DNA of 64,000 nt from Streptomyces sp. L2 (GCF_004124325.1 NZ_QBDT01000001.1:62001-126000), one strand, 5' to 3'; positions 41,105 through 49,868 are shown, counted from the first letter of the stretch. Notes: generated from the letters alone by a model not told the origin. Translations and numbers: made by a program.

Positions 41105-41706
41105 GGCGCGGCAGGAGGCAGCAGCCGGCCGACCAGGAACGGCACAGCCGGCTCAAGCGCCTGCGGAAGGCGGGCGCGCGCAAGCTCGCCGAGCTGGACC
41201 TGCCCAAGGTGACCGACGTGGCCGAGCTGTGCCGCTACCTCGGTGAGGTCCGCGGCCGTCCGATCACGCTGGTGCCCATGCAGATGCCCGCCTCGCACCC
41301 GTGCGGCATGTGGGTCGCCGCCCGCGACGAGGACCTGATCTTCTACGACGCCAACACCACCGGCGCGCATCAGGAGCACATCATCTTGCACGAGCTGGGT
41401 CACATCATCTGCTGCCATCGCGGGGCGGGCTGGCTGGACGAGGCGACCGCCCGTCTGCTGTTCCCCAACCTCGACCCCGACCTCGTGCGGGACATGCTCC
41501 TGCGCGCGACCTACGACGACGTCCAGGAGCAGGAGGCCGAGATCATCGCCTATCTGCTCTCCCAGCGGGTCGGCGGCGCCGAGCCGGGGCACACGGCGCC
41601 GTCCGCCGGGGAGCACGGGGAGAGCGGGACGGGCAGGACCGGCGGGACCGGCGGGGACCCCGGCCAGGACGCCCTGCTCAGCCGGATAGAACGCACCCTG
41701 ATCTGA
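41101..41706 (+). CDS. ImmA/IrrE-family zinc metallopeptidase
   Basis: The GTG start at 41101 overlaps the XRE gene. The 201-residue protein has the zinc motif HELGH (residues 97-101) and a following acidic stretch with VQEQEAEIIAYLL that could give the third ligand, as in ImmA/IrrE. The N-terminal 35 residues are strongly basic, and the last 40 are Gly/Thr/Glu-rich and probably disordered. ImmA cleaves a phage repressor and IrrE cleaves DdrO; both targets are XRE proteins, so the coupled XRE product is the likely substrate. The gene converges with the KS-AONS gene, with only ten bases between stops. Confidence 0.85.
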   Translation: MRRGRRQQPADQERHSRLKRLRKAGARKLAELDLPKVTDVAELCRYLGEVRGRPITLVPMQMPASHPCGMWVAARDEDLIFYDANTTGAHQEHIILHELGHIICCHRGAGWLDEATARLLFPNLDPDLVRDMLLRATYDDVQEQEAEIIAYLLSQRVGGAEPGHTAPSAGEHGESGTGRTGGTGGDPGQDALLSRIERTLI

Positions 41707-41716
41707 GGTGCGCGGC

Positions 41717-44700
41717 TCACCCGCCGGCGGACCTCACCTCCTCGGCCACGACCGACACGGCGCGCCGGATGTCGTCCTCGCGGTGCTCGCCGGTGATGAA
41801 GAACCGCAGCCGGGCGAGGCCCTCCTCGACCGCCGGATGGAAGATCGGGTCGGCGACGACACCGCGGGCGAACAGCCGGTCGGCGAGCTGCAGGGTGCGC
41901 GCCGAGTCGCCGAGGAGGACCGGCACGATCGGTGTGTGGGCGCTGGTGCCCGTCGCCAGTCCGGCCGCCCGCGCGAGGTCCAGGAACAGCGCCGCGTTAC
42001 GGGCGAGTGCGCGGACCCGGTGGGGTTCGGCGACGATCAGCTCGGTGGCGGCGAGCGCCGCGGCCGCGTTGGGCGGGGTCAGGCCCACGCTGTAGACGAA
42101 GCCGGGCAGGGTGTGGCGCAGCCAGCGCACCATGCGGGCCGAGCCGCCGAGGTAGCCGCCGCAGCTGGCGAACGCCTTGGACAGGGTGCCCATCCACACG
42201 TCCACGTCTCTGCGGTCGACGCCGAAGAACTCCCCGACGCCGCGGCCCTGTTCGCCCACCGTGCCGATGCTGTGCGCCTCGTCCACCATGAGCAGGGCGC
42301 CGTGGCGCTTCTTCAGCTCGATCACCGCGGGCAGGTCGACGAGGTCGCCGTCCATGCTGTACGCGCCCTCGACGACGATCAGGACGCGGCGGAAGCGGGA
42401 GCGGTTGAGCCGCAGCAACTGCTCCAGCCGGTCCAGGTCGTTGTGGGCGAAGGGCCGCCGTGCCGCCCCGGACAGGGTGCAGCCCTGGAGGATGCTGTCG
42501 TGGGCGAGCGCGTCGTGGAGGACGAGGTCGCCCTTGCCGACGAGGTGCCCGATGGCGGTGACGTTGGTGGCGTGGCCGCTGACCAGGGCCAGGCAGTCGT
42601 CGACGCCGAGGAATTCGGCGAGCGCCCGCTCCAGCCGTACGGTCAGTTCCCGTTCGCCGGACAGGACGCGGCTCGCGGAGACCGAGGTGCCGTAGCGGTC
42701 CACGGCCCGGTGGACGGCCTCGTTCACCGCCGGATGGCCGGACAGGCCGAGGTAGTTGTAGCTGCCGAACGACAGGTAGGCGCGGCCGTCGATCACGGTC
42801 GTGTCGCGGATGTTGCCTTGGTGCACCCGGAAATACGGGGTGCCGGCACCGCCCGCGGCGACGGCTGCCAGGCGTTCCTCGAACTGGCGGACCTCGGGGA
42901 ACTCGTCGATGCGCGCGGTCCCGGAGTCCGGTCTCTGCGGGGGCGTCGGGCCGGGCAGGGCGTCGAGGGAGGCGGCCGGCCCGGTCAGGTGCGGGGCGAC
43001 GAGTGCGATCAGCCGTTCGACGGTGAGGGCGGGCGTGAACAGCTCGTCGGTGCGGAACCCCGGCGCCCGCTTGGCGATGTTGACCTCCAGCTCCTGCAGC
43101 ATCAGCGAGTCGAAGCCGAGATCGTGCACCAGGGTCATCCGCTCGCTCAGGTCGGAGACGGGGAAGACACCGGCGCGGGACACCTCTTCCAGGACGACGG
43201 CCGCGGACGCCGTGGCCGTCCGCACGGGAGGGGCGGCCGGCGTGGTGCGGGCAACCTCCGGGGAGACGGCCATGCCGGCGGCCACCGGGGTCGACCGGGA
43301 GTACGCGGCTTCCGGACGCGCGGGCGCGACGGCGGCCACCGTGGTGGAGCTGTCCGACGGCAGGCGTTGTGCCGGCACGTGCACAGGTTCCCGTTCCGAG
43401 GGGGCCTCGGCGGTGTCGCGGGCCGAGGCGTCGACCACCCAGTGGTGGCGCGGGGAGAGCGGGCTGGGCGGCAGGGTGCACGGGGGTATTCGCTCGGTCC
43501 CGGGGCGGACGTCCAGGCCGGTGACCGCCTGTTCGGCGAGCCGGGTGAGAGCGGCCGTGCGGTCCTGTGCGGACATCGTCCCCGGCGCCGGAACGGCCGA
43601 TGCGCCGCCCACCGCACCGGACGGCACGGTGCCGGCCCACTGCCCCGGCCCGAGCGCTCCGGTACGACCCGACGCCAGCGCCTCGGCCGCCTCGGTCAGC
43701 CGGGCGACCGCCTCGGCGGTGTCCCGCGCCACGACCGCGAGACGTTCGGCGAACGGGGTACGGCGGGCCAGGGTGTCCGCCACCCGGCCGGCCGGAAGCC
43801 GGTCCTCGGCGACGGTCCGGGCGACCTCACATGCGTACCGCACGAGCCCGTCCCGGTCGCGTGCGCTGAGAACGAGCAGATGCGGCTCGCTTTCCTGGTC
43901 CGGACGTCTCAGTACCGAGCCGGTCTCTGGGGGGCGACCCGGGGCGGGGCCGTCACAGACCCAGCCGAGCGGGGCGGAGGGGACGGCAGCCGGCCCGTCC
44001 GGCGCGGGGCGCTCCGCACTGACACGGTCCTGCGCGAGACGCTCGGAGCCGACACGGTCCTGCACGTGATGATCCAGGGCCGGGCGGCCCGGGGCATGGC
44101 CGTCCGAGGCCCGGTCGGTGGGCGCTGCGATGGGTTCTTCTACGACGACGTGGACGCCGGTGCCGCCGAAGCCGAAGGCGCTCACGCCGGCGCGGCGTGG
44201 CCGGGCGGGGCCGGGCCAGGTGACCGGTGTGGCCGGGACGGTGAGACGGGCGGCGTCGAGTCCGGTGCGGTCGGCGAGGTCGAACGCGGGCTGGGGCGGG
44301 ATGACGCCCCGGTGCACGGCCAGCACGGTCTTGACGAGGCCGGCGATGCCGGACGCGTTCAGCGAGTGTCCGACGACCGCCTTGACCGCGCCGAGGTAGG
44401 CGGACTCGGCCCGCTCGCCGCGCAGTTCGCGCAGGACGTCGACCTCCACGGGGTCGCCGACGGTGGTTCCGGTGCCGTGCGCCTCCAGGTAGCCGACGGC
44501 GCCCGGGGGCAGACCCGCGTCGCGGTAGGCACGGCGCAGGGCCCTCAGCTGTCCGGAGGGCTGGGGGTGCAGGCCTCCCTGGACGGTCCCGTCGTTCGCG
44601 GTGCCCACCCCGCGGATCACGGCGTAGACGCGGTCCCCGGCGGCCAGCGCGTCGCTCAGGGGCCGCAGGACGAGGACCCCGCCGCCCTCCCCGAGGACGA

Positions 44701-45496
44701 AACCGTCGGCCCCGGCGCCGAAGGGAAGGCAGCGGCCGCTGCGCGAGATCGCGCCGATCCGGCACAGACCCACCAGCAGGTCCGGAGTGAGGACGAGTTG
44801 GGCGCCGCCCGCGAGGGCGATGCGACAGCGGCCGGCGCGCAGCGCGAACACCGCGTTGGCGACGGCCATGAGGCCGCCCGAGCACGCGGAGTCGAGGGCG
44901 TAGCTCTCGCCGTGCAGGTCGAAGACCGAACTGATCGTGTTCGGGCCCATGTTGAGCAGGAGTCCGGCCACGGAGCTGCCGTGCAGGGGATCGACCCCGC
45001 GGACCGTCTCCTGCAGACCGGGCCCGGCCGCGCGGGCGCCGAACTCGCCGCCGACCAGCTGCCGCATGCGGACCCGCAGGGTGCTGATCTCGCGGTAGCC
45101 GCTCTCGGTGAGCGAGGTGATGACGGAGGTCTCCTCGCGGTCGAAGCCGTCGGTCTCCCAGCCGGCGTCCTGGATCGCCTCGCGGGCGAGGTCGATCAGC
45201 AGCCGGTGCTGGGGGTCCATCGCCCGGGCCCGGCGCGGCGGGATGCCGTAGTGCGCGGCGTCGAAGTGCCCCACGTCCGGCAGGAGCGCCATGGTGTCGG
45301 TGTAGGCGGCGGACGCGTCACGGAAGTCGTCGCTGCGGAAGGCGGCGCCGCGCCACCGGGTGTCGGGCACGGTGGAGAACTGCGGGCGCGGGTCCGTCAG
45401 GAGCCGCCAGTACTGGTTGACGTTGGGGGCCCCCGGGAACCGGCAGGCCATGCCGACGATGGCGACGTCGTCGCGCCGCCGTTGCGTTGAACCCAC
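41717..45496 (-). CDS. Ketosynthase - acyl carrier protein - alpha-oxoamine synthase fusion
   Basis: The 1259-residue protein starts at GTG 45496. Residues 10-455 are a type I ketosynthase with catalytic Cys205 in DSACSGGL and His340 in EAHGTGT, His377 in KAVVGHSLN. Residues 540-690 resemble a post-KS linker, including LPPSPLSPRHHWV. No acyltransferase is present. An ACP follows (about 765-840) with the phosphopantetheine Ser797 in LGFDSLML. Residues 865-1259 are an alpha-oxoamine synthase (PLP enzyme) with SYNYLGLSGHP, VDEAHSIGTVG and the PLP Lys1107 in GTLSKAF. It should elongate an acyl chain on its ACP and release it by decarboxylative condensation with an amino acid, giving an alpha-amino ketone. 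The acyltransferase must act in trans. The reductase gene directly upstream is the likely next step. Confidence 0.9.
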   Translation of the reverse strand: MGSTQRRRDDVAIVGMACRFPGAPNVNQYWRLLTDPRPQFSTVPDTRWRGAAFRSDDFRDASAAYTDTMALLPDVGHFDAAHYGIPPRRARAMDPQHRLLIDLAREAIQDAGWETDGFDREETSVITSLTESGYREISTLRVRMRQLVGGEFGARAAGPGLQETVRGVDPLHGSSVAGLLLNMGPNTISSVFDLHGESYALDSACSGGLMAVANAVFALRAGRCRIALAGGAQLVLTPDLLVGLCRIGAISRSGRCLPFGAGADGFVLGEGGGVLVLRPLSDALAAGDRVYAVIRGVGTANDGTVQGGLHPQPSGQLRALRRAYRDAGLPPGAVGYLEAHGTGTTVGDPVEVDVLRELRGERAESAYLGAVKAVVGHSLNASGIAGLVKTVLAVHRGVIPPQPAFDLADRTGLDAARLTVPATPVTWPGPARPRRAGVSAFGFGGTGVHVVVEEPIAAPTDRASDGHAPGRPALDHHVQDRVGSERLAQDRVSAERPAPDGPAAVPSAPLGWVCDGPAPGRPPETGSVLRRPDQESEPHLLVLSARDRDGLVRYACEVARTVAEDRLPAGRVADTLARRTPFAERLAVVARDTAEAVARLTEAAEALASGRTGALGPGQWAGTVPSGAVGGASAVPAPGTMSAQDRTAALTRLAEQAVTGLDVRPGTERIPPCTLPPSPLSPRHHWVVDASARDTAEAPSEREPVHVPAQRLPSDSSTTVAAVAPARPEAAYSRSTPVAAGMAVSPEVARTTPAAPPVRTATASAAVVLEEVSRAGVFPVSDLSERMTLVHDLGFDSLMLQELEVNIAKRAPGFRTDELFTPALTVERLIALVAPHLTGPAASLDALPGPTPPQRPDSGTARIDEFPEVRQFEERLAAVAAGGAGTPYFRVHQGNIRDTTVIDGRAYLSFGSYNYLGLSGHPAVNEAVHRAVDRYGTSVSASRVLSGERELTVRLERALAEFLGVDDCLALVSGHATNVTAIGHLVGKGDLVLHDALAHDSILQGCTLSGAARRPFAHNDLDRLEQLLRLNRSRFRRVLIVVEGAYSMDGDLVDLPAVIELKKRHGALLMVDEAHSIGTVGEQGRGVGEFFGVDRRDVDVWMGTLSKAFASCGGYLGGSARMVRWLRHTLPGFVYSVGLTPPNAAAALAATELIVAEPHRVRALARNAALFLDLARAAGLATGTSAHTPIVPVLLGDSARTLQLADRLFARGVVADPIFHPAVEEGLARLRFFITGEHREDDIRRAVSVVAEEVRSAGG

Positions 45497-45536
45497 TGTG
45501 GAATCTTTCGCTCTCGCAGCTGTCAGGTCAGGGGTG

Positions 45537-46478
45537 TCACCCGGTGGCGCCGGACCGTTCGCGCCACCAGTCGACGGTCGCCTTGACCTGTTCGTCGAGG
45601 GGGGTGGCGCGGACGGTGAACTCGGCCTCGTACACGCTCGAATCGACCACGAACGGGCGGTCGAACTGGTAGCGGATCTCCTTGAGTTCGCGGATCAGCG
45701 GGGAGACGAGGGAGAGGGCGCCCAGCACGGCCGGGGGCAGCGCGCGGACGGTGACCGGCGCGGTGCCGGCCTCGGTGGCCAGGCGGCCGGTCATCTCCCG
45801 GGTGGACAGGGCGGGTCCGGTCGGGACGTGCCAGGCGCGTCCCCAGGCCCGTTCCTCGCCCGCGACCTCGGTCAGGGCCCGGGCGACGTCGGGCAGGTAG
45901 GTCCAGCTGTGCGGGGCGTCCGGGTCGCCGAGGACGGAGACCGGTTTGCCGCGCAGCAGCCGGGGCACGACGCGGGCGGCCAGGTGGCCGCCGTCGGTCA
46001 CGCCGGGCCCGAAGAAGTCGGAGGCCCGCACCTCGACGGCCTTGACCCGGCCCTGCCGGTGCAGGTCCCGTGCCTGCTCCCAACCGGCGGCCCGCACCCG
46101 TCCCTTGGGGCCGGTCGCGGCGAGCGGCAGGTCCTCGGTGAGGGGGCCGTCGACCGGGCCGTAGCCGTAGAGGTTGCCCAGCAGGACCAGGACGGCGCCG
46201 GTCTCCTCAGCGGCCGCGCAGACCGAGGAGACAAGGGGCGGCCACTGGGCCGCCCAGCGGTGGTAGGGGGGTGCCGCGCAGTGGTAGAGCGCGTCGGCGC
46301 CCCGCACGGCGTCGGTCAGGCGCCGGGGGTCGGCGGCGTCCAGCGCGATGTGCTCGATGCCCGGTTCGGGGCTCCGGCCCGTTCTGGTGATGACCCGTAC
46401 CGTATGCCCCTGTTGGGCCAGCAGCCGCGCTGTGGCCGCTCCGGCGGGACCGTTTCCGATGACGACTTTAAGGCTCAC
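45537..46478 (-). CDS. NAD-dependent epimerase/dehydratase-type reductase
   Basis: The 313-residue extended SDR begins with VVIGNGPAGAATARLL (variant GxGxxGxxxA nucleotide loop). It has the YG..YG active-site region LGNLYGYGP and the tail PDAPHSWTYLPDVARAL typical of atypical SDRs. The Tyr-x-x-x-Lys pair is not obvious, as in several atypical members. It is first in a transcript with the KS-AONS gene (41 bases apart). In bacterial sphingolipid synthesis the CerR reductase of this same superfamily reduces the ketone made by serine palmitoyltransferase, which suggests an equivalent role here. The start is a GTG placed exactly at the predicted transcription start. Confidence 0.8.
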   Translation of the reverse strand: MSLKVVIGNGPAGAATARLLAQQGHTVRVITRTGRSPEPGIEHIALDAADPRRLTDAVRGADALYHCAAPPYHRWAAQWPPLVSSVCAAAEETGAVLVLLGNLYGYGPVDGPLTEDLPLAATGPKGRVRAAGWEQARDLHRQGRVKAVEVRASDFFGPGVTDGGHLAARVVPRLLRGKPVSVLGDPDAPHSWTYLPDVARALTEVAGEERAWGRAWHVPTGPALSTREMTGRLATEAGTAPVTVRALPPAVLGALSLVSPLIRELKEIRYQFDRPFVVDSSVYEAEFTVRATPLDEQVKATVDWWRERSGATG

Positions 46479-46484
46479 GGGCGC

Positions 46485-46518
46485 ACACTAGCGCGCGTGT
46501 GTGTCAGTCCTGTGTCAG
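46485..46518 (-). promoter_or_regulatory. SARP-type promoter of the reductase/KS-AONS operon
   Basis: On the minus strand CTGACACA occurs twice (46511-46518 and 46500-46507) at an 11-bp period. The downstream copy ends nine bases before a TAGTGT -10 element (46485-46490). SARP activators bind direct repeats at 11-bp period about eight bases before the -10, and there is no consensus -35 here. Six bases then separate the -10 from the GTG start at 46478, so the mRNA would be leaderless. Confidence 0.6.
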
Positions 46519-46578
46519 CTCTGTCCTGGGCCGGAACGGGTGACCACGCGGCTGGTCACGCGGCTGTTCAGGGGCTGG

Positions 46579-47472
46579 TCACGGGGCCGGCCGGTACAGG
46601 ACGGGCAGATCGGAGGGGCGTACCCGGACCGTCACGGGCAGGGTGGCCTCGACCTCGCCGTCGGCGCCGTAGGGGACGGGCCGGGCGGCCTCGATGCGGA
46701 TCTCGCGGCCGCGCAGGACCCGCACCTGGGGGCGGTGCACGTGGGCACCGGTCTTCAGGTCGTTCATGAGGGCGAAGAACAGCAGGCGCGGGGCGTGCCG
46801 GATCAGCACCAGGTCGAGCAGTCCGTCGTCGACGCGGGCGCCGGGGGCGATGAGCCGGTCGAAGCCGTAGTAGGGGGAGTTGGCGGCCACGACGGTGTAG
46901 CCGCGGTGGGTGTGCTCCTCGCCGTCGACGGTGATGCGGTAGTCGGCGGGCCGCCAGGTGGTGACGGCGCGCAGGCCGCCCGCGTAGTAGGAGGCGGCGC
47001 CGCGCAGCAGCCGGCTGTGGTTGGCGTGCCGGTTGGCGAGCGCGTCGACGCCGGCGTAGACGCTGCCGAGGACGACGGTGCGCGGGTGGACGGCCGACTC
47101 GACCTCGATGGTGTCGACGGGCCGCGGTTCGGCGTTGAGCAGGATGTCGGCGAGGGCGGCGGGGTCGCGGGGCAGGCCGAGAGCGCGGGCGAAGTCGTTG
47201 CCGCGTCCGGCGGGGACGAGGCCGAGGACGGCGCCGGTGCCGCTGAGGGCGCCGCCGATGCCGCCGGCCATGCCGTCGCCGCCGACCGCGAGGACCACCC
47301 GGCCGCGTTCCCCGGCCCGCCGGGCGAGGTCCCGGGCGTGGTCGAGGCTGTGGCTGTACTCCGTGTCCAGGCCGGCGCCCGCCTCCCGGAGCAGGCGGGC
47401 CACCTGGAGCAGCGTCGCCGCGCCGGTGGAGCCGCCGGCGGTGGGGTTGACGACGGCGGTGAACTGTCGCAT
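46579..47472 (-). CDS. Diacylglycerol kinase-family lipid kinase
   Basis: The 297-residue protein has the DAGK/sphingosine kinase catalytic fold: AVVNPTAGGSTGAATLLQV, VLAVGGDGMAGGIGGAL (GGDG motif) and GLVPAGRGNDFARALGLP. It lies upstream of the reductase and KS-AONS genes in the same direction but about 100 bases away, with the SARP-type promoter between, so it has its own transcript. The family phosphorylates diacylglycerol, sphingosine or other lipid alcohols. Its nearness to the KS-AONS genes would fit phosphorylation of a sphingoid-like product, but diacylglycerol is the more usual substrate. Confidence 0.88.
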   Translation of the reverse strand: MRQFTAVVNPTAGGSTGAATLLQVARLLREAGAGLDTEYSHSLDHARDLARRAGERGRVVLAVGGDGMAGGIGGALSGTGAVLGLVPAGRGNDFARALGLPRDPAALADILLNAEPRPVDTIEVESAVHPRTVVLGSVYAGVDALANRHANHSRLLRGAASYYAGGLRAVTTWRPADYRITVDGEEHTHRGYTVVAANSPYYGFDRLIAPGARVDDGLLDLVLIRHAPRLLFFALMNDLKTGAHVHRPQVRVLRGREIRIEAARPVPYGADGEVEATLPVTVRVRPSDLPVLYRPAP

Positions 47473-47593
47473 GGATGTGCCTCCGGGCGGTCACGGTAGG
47501 GACAGGCTACGGCTGCGGGGCCGGCGGGACGGTGGATCGGCGGGGCCGGGCGGGCCGGGTGACGCGGGTGGTCAGGCCGGGGCCGGACCGGGG

Positions 47594-49186
47594 TCAGTCG
47601 GTGGGGAGCAGGACGCCGGGGTTGAGGAGTCCCTCGGGGTCGAGGCGGCGCTTGACGGCGCGCAGGGCCTCGATGCCGAGCGGTCCGGCCTCCTGGACGT
47701 ACCAGTCGCGGTGGTCGGTGCCCACGCCGTGGTGGTGGCTGATGGTGCCGCCGGCGGCCACGATGGCGTCGTTGGCGGCGTGCTTGGCGGGCGTCCAGTG
47801 GGCGACGGGGTCCACGCCCTGGGCGCTCACGACGGTGAAGTACAGGGAGGCGCCGTTCTCGTACACGTGGGAGATGTGGCACATCACCAGCGGCGGGGTG
47901 CCGGCCTCGGTCAGGGTGTCGGTGAGCGCGGTACGGACGGCGGCGTAGAGGGCGGGGACGCGGGACCAGAACGCGGCGGTCTCCAGGGTCTCGGCGAACG
48001 CGCCGGCGTCGAGGAGGGCGTCGCGCAGGTAGGGCGCGGAGTAGCGGCCGTGGGCCCAGCGGTCGCCCGGTTCGGTGCCGATGAGGGTGCCGCCGCAGGC
48101 GCGCAGGACGGCCGCGGCCTGCTCCCGGCGCTGTGCGGTGTCCTCGGGTGTGCCCTCGTAGCCGGTGACGGCCATGCAGCCGGCGTCGCTCTGCGCGAGG
48201 TTGCCGCCGATCGCGTCGGGCTGGGCGAGGCCGATGAGGGTCTCGGTCTCGTCGGACAGGCGCAGTACCGTCGGCCGGGGTCCGTCCTGGGCGAGGCGGC
48301 GCAGGGCGGCGGCGCCCTCCTCGAAGGAGGCGAACCGCCAGCCCTCGTAGACGCGGACCTCGGGCAGCGGGCGGATCCGCACGGTGACGGAGGTGATGAC
48401 GCCGAAGGCGCCCTCGGAGCCGAGGACCAGCTGACGCAGGTCGGGTCCGGCGGCGGAGCGGGGGGCGCGGCCGGTGTCGAGGGTGCCCTCGGGGGTGGCG
48501 AGGGTGAGTCCGAGGACCATCTCGTCGAAACGGCCGTAGCCGGCGGAGGCCTGTCCGCTGGAGCGGGCGGCGGCGAAGCCCCCGATGGTGGCCCATTCGA
48601 AGGACTGCGGGAAGTGGCCGAGGGTGAAGCCCTGTTCGGCGAGGAGGGCCTCTGCCTCGGGGGCGCGCAGGCCGGGCTGGAGGACGGCGGTGCGGGAGAC
48701 CGGGTCCAGGTCGAGGAGGGCGTTCATGCGGCGCAGGTCGAGGGCGACGAAGGCGCTGCGCTCCGGGGCGAGTCCGCCGACGACGGAGGTGCCGCCGCCG
48801 AAGGGGACGACGGCGAGGCTGTGCTCCGCGCAGGCCCGCAGGACGGCGAGGACCTCGTCGTGGGAGGCGGGCAGGACGACGGCCTGGGGGACGTCCGCGA
48901 GGTCGCCGGTGCGGATGCGGAGCAGGTCGGGCGTGGACTTGCCGCGGGTGTGCCGGATCCGGCTCACCGCGTCCGTGCGGACGTGCTCGTCGCCGCCGAC
49001 GGCCCGGGCGAGCGCCGCCAGGGCGGCGGGTTCGGCCGTGGGAGCGGGCAGGTGGATGTCCTCCAGGGCGAGCGCGGGGGTGGTGCGCGGCTTGACGCCG
49101 AGCAGGTCGCGCAGCAGTCCGGTCACCGAGTCGGGCAGCGGGGCCGCCTTGGCCGGGTCTCCCCAGCCGTTCCACAGCATGTCCAT
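47594..49186 (-). CDS. FAD-binding oxidase, alkyl-DHAP synthase-like
   Basis: The start is ATG 49186 (MDMLWNGWGDP). The 530-residue protein has a p-cresol methylhydroxylase-type FAD domain (PASHDEVLAVLRACAEHSLAVVPFGGGTSVVGGL) and a C-terminal cap with ISHHHGVGTDHRDW. The HHHGVG motif is the active-site signature of alkylglycerone-phosphate synthase (AGPS), which swaps an acyl for an alkyl group on DHAP to make ether lipids. Length and order fit AGPS. It is divergent from a TetR regulator and glpD. Bacterial AGPS-like proteins are mostly untested, so a D-lactate-type oxidase role remains possible. Confidence 0.82.
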   Translation of the reverse strand: MDMLWNGWGDPAKAAPLPDSVTGLLRDLLGVKPRTTPALALEDIHLPAPTAEPAALAALARAVGGDEHVRTDAVSRIRHTRGKSTPDLLRIRTGDLADVPQAVVLPASHDEVLAVLRACAEHSLAVVPFGGGTSVVGGLAPERSAFVALDLRRMNALLDLDPVSRTAVLQPGLRAPEAEALLAEQGFTLGHFPQSFEWATIGGFAAARSSGQASAGYGRFDEMVLGLTLATPEGTLDTGRAPRSAAGPDLRQLVLGSEGAFGVITSVTVRIRPLPEVRVYEGWRFASFEEGAAALRRLAQDGPRPTVLRLSDETETLIGLAQPDAIGGNLAQSDAGCMAVTGYEGTPEDTAQRREQAAAVLRACGGTLIGTEPGDRWAHGRYSAPYLRDALLDAGAFAETLETAAFWSRVPALYAAVRTALTDTLTEAGTPPLVMCHISHVYENGASLYFTVVSAQGVDPVAHWTPAKHAANDAIVAAGGTISHHHGVGTDHRDWYVQEAGPLGIEALRAVKRRLDPEGLLNPGVLLPTD

Positions 49187-49268
49187 TGAACGGTCGTCCT
49201 CACAAGGTCGGTGTCTCGGTTCGCGGCGGCGTGGTCGGCGCGGCCCCCGGGGCGTTACACTGTGACAC
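49187..49268. promoter_or_regulatory. Divergent promoter with repeated GTKACAC sites before the TetR gene
   Basis: GTTACAC-T-GTGACAC (49254-49268) is a direct repeat of a 7-mer with one mismatch, ending at the TetR ATG (49269). The embedded TACACT (49256-49261) lies seven bases before the ATG and could act as a -10, which would give a leaderless transcript; no ribosome site precedes this ATG. The site would also suit TetR autorepression. Confidence 0.45.
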
Positions 49269-49868
49269 ATGACGCCTATTCGTCACAACGGCTCGGACAA
49301 CGACCACGTGCTCGACGCGGTGCGCGACTGCGTTCTCGCCGTCGGGGTGCGCCGCACCACGCTCGCCGACGTGGCCCGCCGCGCGGGCGTCTCCCGGATG
49401 ACGCTGTACCGGCGCTGGCCGGACCTCAGGACCCTGGTGGGCGACCTGATGACCCGGGAGTGGATCGACGTGGCCACCCGCGCGATCCCCGAGCCGGTGC
49501 CCGGCGCCGAGACCCGGGAGCACGTCGTGACCGGACTGGTGGCCGGGGTGGAGGCGTTTCGCGCGCACCCCCTCTTCCGCAAGATCGTCGACGTCGACCC
49601 CGAGCTGCTGCTCCCCTACGTCCTCGACCGGCGCGGCGCGAGCCAGGAGGCGCTGCTCGCCCTGCTCGCCGACGGGCTGCGCGAGGGCCACGCGGACGGT
49701 TCGGTGCGCGTCACCCACCCCGAACGGCAGGCGCGCGCCGTGCTGCTGCTCGTGCAGTCGTTCACGCTGTCGCTGCGCACGATGACGGACGAGGACGACC
49801 CCGACCTCGACGCGCCCGCCTTCCTCGGCGAACTGCGCATCCTTCTGGAGAGGACCCTGACGCCATGA
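49269..49868 (+). CDS. TetR-family regulator coupled to glpD
   Basis: The 199-residue protein has an HTH at residues 12-58: LDAVRDCVLAVGVRRTTLADVARRAGVSRMTLYRRWPDLRTLVGDL. The ligand domain follows, with REHVVTGLVAGVEAFRAHPLFRKIVDVDPELLLPYV. It overlaps glpD by four bases (ATGA), so regulator and dehydrogenase are made together. It probably controls the divergent AGPS-like gene as well as its own operon. The ligand could be a fatty acid or glycerolipid intermediate, which is inference. Confidence 0.9.
   Translation: MTPIRHNGSDNDHVLDAVRDCVLAVGVRRTTLADVARRAGVSRMTLYRRWPDLRTLVGDLMTREWIDVATRAIPEPVPGAETREHVVTGLVAGVEAFRAHPLFRKIVDVDPELLLPYVLDRRGASQEALLALLADGLREGHADGSVRVTHPERQARAVLLLVQSFTLSLRTMTDEDDPDLDAPAFLGELRILLERTLTP

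Noticed and set aside
41708..45490. 1260-residue open frame on the plus strand opposite the KS-AONS gene
   Set aside because: It is low-complexity Gly/Arg/Asp/Val sequence with no domain, typical of the antisense of a high-GC gene. The minus strand holds all catalytic motifs.
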